From positions 1-64,000 of the forward strand of contig JANBPK010000828.1 in assembly GCA_027579435.1 (NCBI GenBank): a DNA stretch of 64,000 bases, read 5' to 3'. The notes under the pieces were generated by a model. The model made no database searches. It was not told the origin of the DNA and saw only the letters and a program-made list of their open reading frames with translations. The stretch's first letter is position 1, and the number at the start of each line of letters is the position of its first letter. This DNA is from Candolleomyces eurysporus. Its lineage: Eukaryota > Basidiomycota > Agaricomycetes > Agaricales > Psathyrellaceae. A program made the translations under genes and the position numbers. This document shows, piece after piece, positions 12,555 to 26,000 of the stretch.

Positions 12555-13603
12555 AGATATCTTGACCATGTACGTAGCGCCGGATTCATTATGCGAATTT
12601 TCCTTAGTGCTTCAAAAATATTCCAAGAGAGCTTGTATATTGACTCTATGTATGTAACGTCTGCCGCTGTAGACCCAAACTTGGATGGATTGTTGATAGC
12701 AGAAACTGGGCGCTTCGCTCCACTGACATCAGTAGCATCGAGCGTGAAAACTGTCTATGCTCTTGCAGTTTGCCACGTCGTATCGCTGGCTTGATTTCTT
12801 ACCCTTTCCTTCCCGACAGAAACATAAGTCTGGGTCATACACATTCAATCTAGACAGGAAGGGATACCATAGTCAAAACCCCGCACAGAGGAACTTTAAG
12901 ATAGTGAGTCGGTTAAGTTCTAGAGTTGTGACTGCGACGATCCTCGTCCCTGGAGAGCCCTGTCAGAGGAGGATTACCCTTAGGAGCGTTACCTTCGGCC
13001 GTATCAATGGCTCTCCATTGAGACTCGTCAGATCTCGGAGCCCTTCTTGTCATTCAACAAGGCATTTCTTCATCGCTGATTCTCAATACGCATCCAAGAT
13101 CACCACTTTTGCCTGCATGCAACACAAAGATAAACGCTGTGCCTCGCTTGCTCAACAAGGCTCCGGTCGGTTGGTTTCAGGGCAGCTTCGAACCGCCTCG
13201 CTCCTGATAGTCACATTCTTTCCATGGCAGACCTTTGGTTTTCTTTATGGTTCCCATTGTTACTCTACTGTGGTGACAAGGTGGTGGCATGTCTTCAAAG
13301 TTCATATCCACCGCAAAGTGCGCATATTCAGTTTCTTTGGAGCACCGATCAAGCCTCGATGAAGAGGAGACGTCTCGACGAGATATACAGTGAGTTTTCT
13401 TTGCTTTCCAGGGATGGACTTATCTCTCATTCTAACCCTTGTGTTGGCGAGGCTTCACATTGTATGGTGTGCCGCCATCGTTGGCGTTCGAATTAGGAAA
13501 TGGGGCGCGTGAGCCACAGGACTCATTGTCGTCTATAATAGGGCGACGCGTGATGCAAATAGGTATTTAAACTTGACCATGCTCTCGAGGATTAACTTCC
13601 ACA
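12555..13603. other. intergenic, long but unsupported open frame
   Basis: About 1 kb between family B copy 1 and the ligase gene. A 201-codon open frame (12757-13362) has no ATG near its start, arginine- and serine-rich composition and no recognisable motif, so I do not call it a gene. The promoter of the ligase gene should lie in the last few hundred bases. Confidence 0.5.
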
Positions 13604-16600
13604 ATGCAACCAACATCCACCACCCCCTCTTCCTCCGGCCCTTCAAAGGAGCCCGGAATCGTGCAACCTCCATATCCGCCACAACCTCACAATGCTGAGA
13701 CTGCTCCATTCAGCGTACTCGCTTGCTTGCTCGAAAACTTGGCTGACGAGAAGAAGCATGAGAGAAGGCGCAAGCTCATCAACACTTGGTTTGTCGTAAG
13801 TACTTGTTCAACCCAGTAGTAGGGCGTGTGTGTGACTGAGTATCGTATTAGCACTGGCGCCAAGAAAAGGGTGACGACTTGTACCCAGTTCTACGTCTTC
13901 TCCTTCCTCAGGTATGTTTGTGGTGATTGCACAATTCAATCGGGGTCTCACGCGCATGTTGAACTTTCAGAAAGATCGAGAACGTCCTGTCTACGGACTG
14001 AAAGAGAAGAATCTCGCGAAGATATTCATCAAATTGATAGGACTCGGAATGCGCGACCCCGATGCCGTTCGGCTGTTGAATTGGAAGGAGCCCACAGAGA
14101 AAGATGTAAGGTCTAGCAAGTGATAACGTGTTGTATCACTGAACACGCTTGTTTTCATAGAAAGCCTCTGGAGATTTTCCCCAGGTACTTTATGAAGTCG
14201 TCAAGAAACGATCGTCTATAACCGAGGGGACTCTTACTATTGACGACGTCAATGAGGTCCTCAACGACTTGGCTAAAACTATACGGAAGCAGTAAGCGAC
14301 GTCTACATACCTTTAGCCTCATCTAGTAAATTACTTGGTAACAGGGATGCGCAGTTCAAGATTTTGCACCGAGTCTATGATAACTGCAGCCCCGAGGAAC
14401 AACGATGGATCATTCGCATCATTCTCAAGGGTAAGGCATCCACTAGCACCCCAATCTCTGAGCTGGCATTAAGGCTTAATCAATTTGAAGACATGAATAT
14501 TTCTGTCAAGGAAGCCACTGTGTTTTCAGTCTTCCACCCCGATGCCCAAGATTTATTCAACATATGCTCGGACTTGAAGAGGGTCGCTTGGGAGCTATCG
14601 ATTCCCTTCTCCAGACTGGCCGAAGAGGTACGACCAATGCGGCTAACTTCGAGTTTCTCTGCTGAGTCTTCGTAGAATAAAGCAGTCCAGCTGTTTCAAG
14701 CATTCGCACCTATGCTCTGCAAGCGACCAACGAGGAAAATTGAAGACACGGTCAAGGAGATGGGTGGCAGCGAATTCATTATTGAGGAGAAGCTTGACGG
14801 CGAACGGATGCAATTGCACAAGCGCGGAAACGAGTACTTTTACTGCTCCAGGTATCCGATTGAACCTCCCCGTTTGGGCGAAACATTACTGACTGCCCGA
14901 TAGGAAAGGAAAAGACTACACTTACCTCTACGGAAAAGATGGCGAGAACGGTTGTCTCACGCCATTTATAGATGCTGCGTTCGATCCCAGAATAACGGAG
15001 TATGCTTCTAGTTTTCTTCGTGCATTATTACGATCGCTGACCTTACCTTAGCATCATCCTTGACGGTGAAATGCTCGTATGGGATCCCGTATCCCAGCGT
15101 CATCTGCCCTTTGGTACTTTGAAGACTGCTGCCCGTAGTATGTGCTCCCTTCATAGCTGCGCCTAACGCCTGATACCACGCGTTTGCAGATAATTCGACG
15201 AACGAGAATGCCCCACGAGTGTGCTGTGAGTCCCTCTCGTACCTCTCGGTCTCGTAAACTGACACCCTCTTCCACAAGTCAAAATATTCGATCTGTTGTA
15301 CTTGAACGGACAGTCGCTGTTGAACAAGTCTCTCACCTGTCGGAAAATGAACGCCAAACACTATATCAAGGAGATCCCAGGTCGGTTCGAGCACGTCACA
15401 GAGTATCGAGGAAAGACTGCAAAGGACGTTCGGGTGAAGATGGACCAAGTTATGCGAGCTCGTGGCGAGGGTTTGGTGATCAAGCACCCCCGCTCGAAGT
15501 ATACACTGAACGGCCGAATTTCCGATTGGATTAAGGTATCACGTTTCGCCATTCATTGCGTTTTGAAAAAGGCTCATCCGCTTTCGAAAACAGGTCAAAC
15601 CGGAGTACATGGTAGGTCGTGCATTCAGTTCTGGTAGATGGCCCAGTGTAATCGTTTCCGTTGGTAGGATAACTTGGGAGAGACGATGGATGTGCTTGTT
15701 GTCGGTAAGAACAATATTTTTCAGTCTCCCATTTCAATGGCGTTCAAAGCATTCGCCTAGGCGGCTCATATGGGAGTGGAAAACGAAGCGGCGGTGTTTC
15801 GACGCTCATCTGCGCAGTCATGGAAGATCGTCCGGCGAATGACGGAGAACCCAAGTAAGCGAACACTGCACCGTGTTGACAGTTTAAGTTAAAGTATCAT
15901 CGTCTCTAGGTATAGAACCTTTGCTAGGATAGGCACCGGCCTGTCTTTTGCCGACTTCGTATGGGTTAGAAACAAGCCGTGGAAACAGTGGAGTTATAAG
16001 AAACCTCCAAAGTGGCTACTAACCTCAAAGAGAGGTCTGGACGACAAGGGGGATCTTTACTTGGAGCCTGAAGAGTAAGTGCCTCGTTTTTGCTTCATGT
16101 AAGATTTCGAGTCTCTGATTTTTCTTGTTCCAGTTCGTTCATGCTGAAAGTCAAAGCCGCGGAGATTGTACCTTCGAGTATGAACAGAATATTGGTCTCC
16201 GACATATGACATGCTAATGATGTTCTGTAAAGCTCAATATCATATGGGCTTCACGCTGCGTTTCCCCAGAGCAATGGCTATTCGAGACGACCTCTCCATT
16301 GAAGATTGTATGACAGCGAATGGTGCGTATGATCTTCTAGCCTGCCAGGCATGTACTCACTATTTGAAGATGTATTCGAGAGTATGAGGGATGAGAAGAA
16401 GCGAAAAATGGAAGATCACTATGAGTAAGTTATACCTATCCTTGTAGCCGACTTGCGGCTGAGCATTTTGCTTCAGCGTCGAGTCAAAGAAGCAGAAGAA
16501 GAAAAACATGATCTCGAAGAAGGTAAGAGCACCAAAGGCTTCGAAGCTCTACAGCACTAAGTTTAATTTGTTGCCCAGCCCGTGATGCTCTCCGAATACA

Positions 16601-18446
16601 CAGGACCGAATCTCAGCAAAGTTCCTGTCACTGGAAGAATCTTCAGGGGCATAACCTTCGGTGAGATCTTATGTTTCGACCTGACAAGCGCGGTGTTGAC
16701 CAATACGAAAACTTGCAGTCGTGAGCTCCGATCCTAAGTCGAAGACAGGTCTCCAGGACAAGCACGATTTGATGAAGCAGTACGTCCATGTTGCCCATCG
16801 ACCCCTCCGATTGTCTATTAAACTTTTGGAAACCATAGAATTCACGCCAACGGTGGGACGTGTCGTCAAATTCCCGTCAGAAAACAACCCCATATGTTCG
16901 TTGTCTATGGCGGTGCCATAACTCGTGCGTGTTCAAACGTCCACTGCTTACTATCCCTTAAATGTTTTCATTTCTGTAGCGTACGACTTGAAGCTCATAA
17001 TCGACATGGGAGTTCACGATGTCATCAAGCCGGCATGGATAACAGATTCACTCAAAGCTGGACGAAAAATGCCTCTAGAAAAGAAGTGGGTGGACATTTT
17101 GCCAATATACAGCATTGTTGAATTTTCATTTGCCCGTATCCGCAGATATTTCTTCCATGCGACCGAATTTCGCAAGTTGTCACCTGTTTACAAGGGATTC
17201 CTTGACGAGGGCGAACTCGTCAGTATGACTGAGGACGGAGGTCGGGTTAGTGAAGACGAAGACATGGATGTCGATAGCGTAACCGAGGACGAAGAAGAAG
17301 AGCCTCAGCCACAGGCTACTGCAGCCCCTCGAGAGGCTGTTGGGGAACCAAAGGACGCGAAGGCCTTGGCAGACCCAAACTCCTCCGAAGATTCGGACTC
17401 GGCGGAGAACGACTCAGATGACGTGGATGTGGCCTCTGACTTTGAAGAAGAACCTGATTTCAACGATTGGTTTGCTAAGGTCGAACATATCACGCCAACA
17501 AGAAAAATCGAATCGGTAAACATCGGAGACAGTTTGGCCGACGATGAAGACAGTGTAACTGAGGACGAAGATGACGAACTCCAGCCATCCACTGTCCCGG
17601 CATCTCGGGGGGTCGTCAGCGGGCTGAAAGGCGCTAAGGTCTCCACAGATCCAATCGTGTGCTCTGAAGACGAAGAAAGTGTGACCGAAGATGAGGACGC
17701 CGAGCCCCAGCCACAGGCACCAGTTCCCAAGGTTGTCAGCTCGCTGATAGGCGCTATTAGCGACAGAAACTCAAGCGCGCAAGATAATGTGGTCGAGGAT
17801 GAAGACAGCGTGACCGAAGACGAAGACAAAGACCCTCAGCCAGCCCGCCCGGTGCCGACGCCTCAGGTTGCCCATGACCAGGATGTCAAGATGGGGGAGA
17901 CAGACGATGCTATGTCTTATGATCCGGACCTGATTTTCCGACACCTGTACGTAGCCACTCTCCGCTTGCACAATTTTGACCATCGTCCCTGACTCATTGA
18001 TTTCTTCAGATGTTTCTATCTAGACTCACCTAGCAATGCAAGAAAGCACGGGATGTCTATTCAGACCAGATATGCTAAAGAGATGGAACAAAGGTAAGCG
18101 GCTGCACCGCTTGTAATTCAGGGCGGGCTGATATATCCACTCCAGTTTCACGAAAGTCGCCAAACTCATAACGAGGAACGGAGGGAAAGTGGTCGGTTTG
18201 TGTGAACCAAAGCTCACACATGTCATAATCGATAAACGGGATATAAGTCGTCGGCGTGAGCTCATGAAGCTGACATCAAAGTAAGAGTCCGGATCTGCGG
18301 ACATCGGAATTCAAAGGCCAGAAGACTAACTCCACGATATTCACAGGCCAAAGCGAAGGCAGCTCGTCATATCAGACTGGGTTCACTGTTGCGTCGGCGA
18401 GGAGATGCTCTTGGATGAAGATGGTGTATATATTCTAGAACCGTGA
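13604..18446 (+). CDS. lig4: DNA ligase IV (ATP-dependent, non-homologous end joining)
   Basis: DNA ligase IV seals double-strand breaks in the nucleus with an XRCC4-type partner. The ATG at 13604 opens a Ser/Pro-rich leader, then the DNA-binding domain (PFSVLACLLENLADEKKHERRRKLINTWF, RPVYGLKEKNLAKIFIKL). The nucleotidyltransferase core has motif I EEKLDGERMQLHKRG with the adenylated Lys near 14790, ILDGEMLVWD, FKIFDLLYLNG, GEGLVIKHPRSKY and WIKVKPEYMDNLGETMDVLVVGG. The OB-fold part includes LSFADFVWVRNKPWKQW and KVKAAEIVPS. BRCT1 spans roughly VPVTGRIFRGITFVV to VIKPAWITDSL, and BRCT2 runs from LIFRHLCFYLDSPSN to ISDWVHCCVGEEMLLDEDG. The interval between them, where XRCC4 binds in this family, is expanded by acidic repeats (separate entry). 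About a dozen or more short introns are present. The stop is TGA at 18444-18446. Confidence 0.93.
17260..17850 (+). repeat. acidic SVTEDE(D/E) repeats in the ligase IV inter-BRCT linker
   Basis: Within the ligase IV coding sequence the core SVTEDE occurs four times, beginning near 17275, 17552, 17678 and 17805. Each copy is followed by an acidic stretch and a QP-containing segment; the last three copies are spaced by about 42 codons. Each core is Thr followed by Glu-Asp-Glu, which fits a casein kinase 2 site. The block looks intrinsically disordered. Confidence 0.8.
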
Positions 18447-18852
18447 TCTCAGAAGTTCGGCTGATCCTTNCCCCCCGCCCTGACGATAGAATTTGCTCCT
18501 TAGAGCGAACCGCCTCGATAAATGGACGACTCATGCGCTTATGGGGTAGTGGAGAAGGTCGCGGTGTCGGCTGCTGTACTACCTGTGGAGCATCGATTGA
18601 TCTTGAACGACCGTGCCTTGCCACGCGGAACGGCAATGTAGATATGCACTCGTAGAACACAAATTTTGCGCCCCAGATTTGAGGCGGAACGGAATGAGCA
18701 GCTTGGCATGACGTTGTCGAGATATAGCAATCAATCAACCACACGTTTTAAGGGTAATGCGAGACGGATTTATGCGGATTTACAGAAGTACAAGTAGAAT
18801 GCTATAATGACAGAATGAGATCTAAATCGGGTTTGGAAGGAGGGTATCCAGT
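18447..18852. other. intergenic between convergent genes
   Basis: About 400 bases between the 3' ends of ligase IV (plus) and the SDR gene (minus). It contains one N beside a run of C at 18470 and no recognisable gene. Confidence 0.6.
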
Positions 18853-20590
<1,738 letters not shown>

Positions 20591-22289
20591 ATGTCAGATC
20601 TAGTGCTGGACAATGCAGACCTCTTGCGAGAAATCTTCAAGCATCTAGAGTCTGCTCCCAAGCACCATCTGCTCGCCACTGCCTTGACATGTCGAGGCTT
20701 TTCATCTCCTGCGCTGGATTGTCTGTGGAAGAAGATGCACTGTATTATCCCTTTCCTAAAACTGTTGCCTTCGTTTCAGACCGTGAATGGATTCCCGGTG
20801 AGTGGAATAGTCGCCTATACCTCTTGGCGCCTCATCACTGAATCGTAGATATCTATCTTTACTCTAAAGGCGATCCTTGACTACAAACCGCTTTCCTCCT
20901 ATGCTAGCTTTCAAGCGTACGCCGTTCGGGTACAGGAATTTAGCTTCACAGAAAATGCGGCTCTCAACGCAATCCCTTCCATGACAATCCTTCGCCTGAC
21001 GCAGCTCAAAGGGGATGGTCCTCTCTTTCCAGCCCTGCGACACGTTCACTACGCATCGGCCAGTGCTGTTAGAGAAGAAGTTATGCTGCTCATGGAATCG
21101 CTGTTGAAGAATTTGTATTTCCTCAATTATACCCCCAAGGACACACATTTCCCGGCGATCCTCTCCATGTTGCCATCTTTGCAAAATACATTGACTCGTT
21201 TCGTTCTCACCGCCAGTACCAGAGAGCACTTGGGCCCGGACGAGCTCAAGGCCATTGCGAGTCTCACAGAGCTGCGATGGCTACATCTCGCCGTTCCAGC
21301 GAAGAATAAACCGTTTGGCTCGCTCAACAAGCTCCGAAAGTTGGAACGTTTGGAGCTTACTGCCTCTGAGGATTTTATCACCCACGTCCTTCTGAACCTG
21401 CCCGCACCACGTCTCGAACGCCTCCTGATGGCGCGTCGAGACAGCACCCCCTGGAAATCGGCGTTTCCAGATGGAGATGACCAAACCCAGGCTCCCAGCT
21501 TCTGGCACCAATGCGGCGAAATCGTCCAGGACAAATGGCGAGATACTCTTCAAAGCTTCCAGATCCAGGATCTATTCCGACTCGATCCTTTCACCAGGTT
21601 CGAATTCCAATCCTTCATCAGGAACCTCTACCCAATCCGAGGTTTGGAGCATCTCGAAATCCACAACGTCTCCACGCTCTCAGTCGTCATCACCGACCTC
21701 GACTATCTGGACATTGCAACGAGCTGGCCCAAACTCNAAAAAACTCCACCTCCACCTCCCCACCATCCCGCCCAATATCAACGATCCATTCCCTACCCCG
21801 TCGCCCGGCTGGGGCCCCTTCCAACCAAACCTGGAGGAATTCTCCATACCCAAAAACCCAACCGCCAACGCCCTTCTCATCCTCGCCCAATCATGCCCCT
21901 TGCTAGAGTCCCTCCAGATCTACCTCTGTTCCACCAAATTCGANGGCTCTTCGGGCGAACTCGCACTGCCCGCTGGCTTCACCGGTCACTCCAACCTCCG
22001 CAAACTCTGGCTAGGAAACTGCGAAGTNGACGACGCCATCTCCGTCGCCACACGCCTCAACCTCCTCTTCCCGACCTTGCAAACCGCTGCAGGCGTCATC
22101 CCGACTCCCGGGTTCAACGTCGTGGCGCAGGCCGGTTCTGCGTGCGGTTTCGAGTGGATGTCAGTGCAGAGGTTTATACAGATCATTAAAGATCTAAGGG
22201 CGGCGGAGCGTGCTCGTATTACGGCCATCCTGGATGAGGCGGGTGTGATGATCCCGGGCAGAGCTCAGCGGAAGATGTACCCTTCGTAA
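20591..22289 (+). CDS. F-box/LRR-like protein (third family)
   Basis: Two exons, 20591-20797 and 20849-22289. The N-terminus is a clear F-box-like domain: DLLREIFKHLESAPKHHLLATALTCRGFSSPALDCLWKKM, then IIPFLKLLPSF. The second exon carries leucine-rich strands (MTILRLTQLKGDG, LTELRWLHLAVPA, LRKLERLELTAS, HSNLRKLWLGNC) and ends DAISVATRLNLLFPTLQTAAG...IQIIKDLRAAERARITAIL. The frame breaks at the N at 21737, next to six A; leaving that base out continues the protein as KLKKLHLHLP and makes the CDS exactly 549 codons. Two further Ns (21943, 22028) are in frame and are ambiguous bases only. It differs from families A and B but keeps the same architecture. Confidence 0.8.
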
Positions 22290-23044
22290 TCCAANTTTTT
22301 TTCTTACGCGGTTGTTGTACGATAGATCACCCCATGTATTTCTCTGGTTTTGTACTGTAGCATCAACTTGTAAGGATACCCAATTTTGTACCACCTTAGG
22401 CGAGATACCTCGGACTCGAGAGAGAAGAAATGCGATGTTGAAAACGAGATTTTATAAAAGACGAATGCTATACAAAGAGAGATATTCAGAAAGTCCGTAT
22501 GATTCTGCTGTTTACGCTACTACTTATGTAGATGTTGAGGATCATTACAAAAAGATCGACGAGAAGCCAGCAACCAGGTAGGCCAACACAAAGCAAAGAA
22601 GAGTCTAAATGAGAGTCAATGTCAAGGAAAAGAGAGACGACTATGCAATAATAGTTTAGTTGGAGACGACAAAACGAGAGACGCGGTGCCAAAAGCGAGA
22701 AGAGTGATTACTGAGAAGAAAGGAAACGAAACTACAGTGATATATGTGCTGGCATATCCATGACGATAATGTACGTATGTGATTACGAGGGAAGGTAGTA
22801 GACGCCAATGTCTGGTTCCGATGTAGATAGCGACAGAGACAGAAAGGTCCATTTTGCAAAATAGAGCAGGAGCTATAAGGAATAAAAAAAGGATGACAGC
22901 TGGTAGGCATGGCAGAGTTCGTGAGAGGGCATGATGACAGTGACGAGAACAGGTGGATGGATGATGTTAAGAAAATGTCCGAGTGGAAGAAGAAAACAGG
23001 AAACCCAAAACGATAATGGAGAGTGAGGCCAGGGCCTGGCGCGA
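22290..23044. other. intergenic between convergent genes
   Basis: About 750 bases separating the F-box-like gene from the 3' end of the chitin synthase. A/G-rich on the plus strand, with short unsupported open frames. It is probably the two 3' UTRs. Confidence 0.5.
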
Positions 23045-26000
23045 TTAAGCTTGGTTCAACAGGACCCTATCGATGACCCCGTTGATCATTCCCTTCCTGG
23101 ACGTCAAATCCGTCCCGTACTGCTCCTCCAATGTCCTCCGAACTTCCCGCTTCGTGATCGAGTTCAGATCAGCGTTCCTCAGGATGTCCTGCACCGCCCT
23201 CTCTAGCTCCGCGTCGCTCGGCTGCCCACTACCGTAGTCGGGGACCGGCATGTCCAAGTAGTTCGTCACAGGCCTTGAGGGCGCAGGCTGGTACATGAGT
23301 CCGGCTTCGCTCATCGGCCTAGAGAAGCTCTGCGGAGTGTTCCTGCCCGATTGATAGCCCGGCGGAGGCGCGAACCCACTACCGAAGGTATTGCTGGTGA
23401 AGCCACCCATTCCTAGCTGCGATGGAGCTGGCGAGAAGCTTCGAGGAATCTGGGGTGCAGGATCATAGTACGTCTCCCGACCATACAAAGAAGCGGTCCT
23501 CGACTCGGCGTAACCTTCCTTGGTCTTTGGTGGAACCCACGATCCGATGCTGTGGTTCGATTCCTTGTCCCAGAGTTCATTTTCCTAGAGGTAGCAAGTC
23601 ACGTCAACGGAGACCGAACGAAAATGAATGAAGAACACATACGTAGTCGCTCCAGCTCTTCAATGGGATAGCCTTGGGGTCGAACTTGCCCTCGTCATGC
23701 ACGATAAGTTTCTTGCCAGATTCTCCCAACACCATACGCGTCTGACCCCAACTGAAGTCGTCCATGCGCCAGAAGGAGTAGAGAGGAAGGAAGAACGAGA
23801 AGGCAGGAATGGCCAGAATATAGAACAACATCCAGCCAATCATATCCCACTTCCTCCGCATGATGAACACGAGAGCTTGCACACCGTAGATAGCCGCAAT
23901 CATGATCAGGGACAGTGTCGGGATGTTTTTGCCTTGACCCGCAACCAGGTAGATGAGATAGACGATCTAATAGCATTGAAAAGTTAATATCTGGGGTGAG
24001 GCAAAGATGGGGACGAAATGACTCACGTATGCGACAGTGACGGGTTGGGTAACGGTTGACAACAGATCGATCATGACCACGAATCGCATCGAGAAGCAGC
24101 AGAAACCGCAAAGTTGCTCCAAGAAGATAAGTTCTCCCAAATTGTGCACCGTCGAGTTGATCCAACGTCGCCTCTGAGAGAGCNAAAACCTTCCAATCAT
24201 CCGGAGCCACAGTGTATGCATGAGCATCACGGACGAATTGGGTCCTGAAACGGGGGAAGTGCTTGAGCAAGAGCGTGGTGAGGTAACGATCTTCTCCGAG
24301 ATGCAGAAGGTTCTTCATGTGCAACGTATCGACGCGATTTTCCGAATAGTCGTGGATGAGCTGGTTGGAGATGAGGAGTGGCTTGTGCGTATCAGGGGTG
24401 CGGAGACGATAGAGGGTGAAGCAACCGGGCAAGCAAGTGACGGAACCGAACAGAGACTCGAAGGCTTTGGCCATGTGATGCGAGATGAAGTATTCGTAGA
24501 CCTATTTCAATAGAATTTAATTCCCTGCGTCATCAAACATGGAGAGCTGAAAACTGACCTGCATCATGGTGATCAAGGACTGCTTAGCGTTGGCCAACTC
24601 GGTTTCACCACAGACACCCAACAGCTTCTTGTCGTGAATCATCGCACTGATCAGACGGTTCACCGAGAGCGGTTCCACAGTTGTATCGGCATCCACCATG
24701 AAAAGATACTCGTAGAAGGACGGGTTGACACCAATAACGTTCTTGATCTGGTGGTACATCTCGAGCTCGAGCGGGTTCATCGGAGAGCCAAAGTGGACCT
24801 ATAGAAAACATTTCAGTCAACCGAAAACCAGGTCGAAAGACAAAGACCACATACCTTGTTCAAGAAATGCATGAGCAGCATCTGACTGTCTCGCTTTCCT
24901 CTGTTTCCGGGCCTGCTCCTCTCCGTCGGCTTGCCAACCTTCGCGACGACCAAGTAGGGCACGACATGTCCACTGCACTCGTACAATCCCGAATAGACCT
25001 TGCCCATGTTATGTTGCTTTGCACCTTCTCCAAGACTGACGAATGACAGCGGCTCGGGATCCAGGTTCGGGTCGGCACCAAGAATATCCAACACGATCCT
25101 CGGCGTCGGCCTATCGTTTCCACTACCAACGATCATACCATCGCAAATGATGAGCAAAAGCTTGCGCTTGTCGTCGTACTTGAGCTGAGCCAACGAGTCG
25201 ATGGTCCTTCTCAACGAGGTGTCGCCTTCGGTGTAACAGGGGACCTGGCAAATGACAAACTTGTCGTGGTCTTCCGGTGCCCTCTCCGCTCCAAAGTTGA
25301 TCGAAGCCAAGAACTTGAACCCAATAATGGACACCATGATAATGGAGAGGACCAAAAGGATGTATGTGCTGAATTGACACGCGGCGCTGTTTCGATTGTC
25401 CACCTTTCCGATCGTATACAGGTTTCGGAGACAAATCTTCTGTCGTCCAAGCTGGTCAGGGGGGAGATTGAGATTGTCGAGGTCCTTGGTGATATCTTGG
25501 CCACCTCTGATGGAGAACAGATCAATGACTCGTTGGTCCATGAACTGAGTGACGGTGCCAGGAGGGACCGCGGTTCCATCGGGCGGGGAAGTGGCAGGCG
25601 GTGTTTTGATGTAGGGGGTAACGTCGTATACCAAGCCGTTGTACACGGCGACGGATCGTCCCTCTGCAGCCATATTCTTGATCACTTTGGGGGTGTAGCC
25701 GACAAATCCTTTCCTCGCCGTGTACCTCATGACCGTCATCTGTTCAAAGTACCAGTCAGGCCTAGGATCGCTCGTCCAGACACGGAAATCGTGGTATTGA
25801 GTGTTGGGGTCGGTGGTGGAGTTGACTGAATCCAAGGTAATCCAAGGCGATACGTTGCCATCCGTTCCAGCGCAGAGAGCACTGACCTGAAAAAGTCACG
25901 GACACAGTCAGTCAAAAGTTCTCCATATACGACTAGATGCACTCACTTGAACCGGGAATAGTTTGTCCGCTTGGAGTCCTCCATACTTCAGGATAGTCTT

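Noticed and set aside
12757..13362. A 201-codon open frame on the plus strand
   Set aside because: It lacks a nearby ATG start, has no recognisable motif or repeat, and its composition looks like unselected sequence.
20849..22289. Reading the F-box/LRR gene as a pseudogene because of the frame change
   Set aside because: The break coincides with an N beside six A, and the gene is whole codons without that N.
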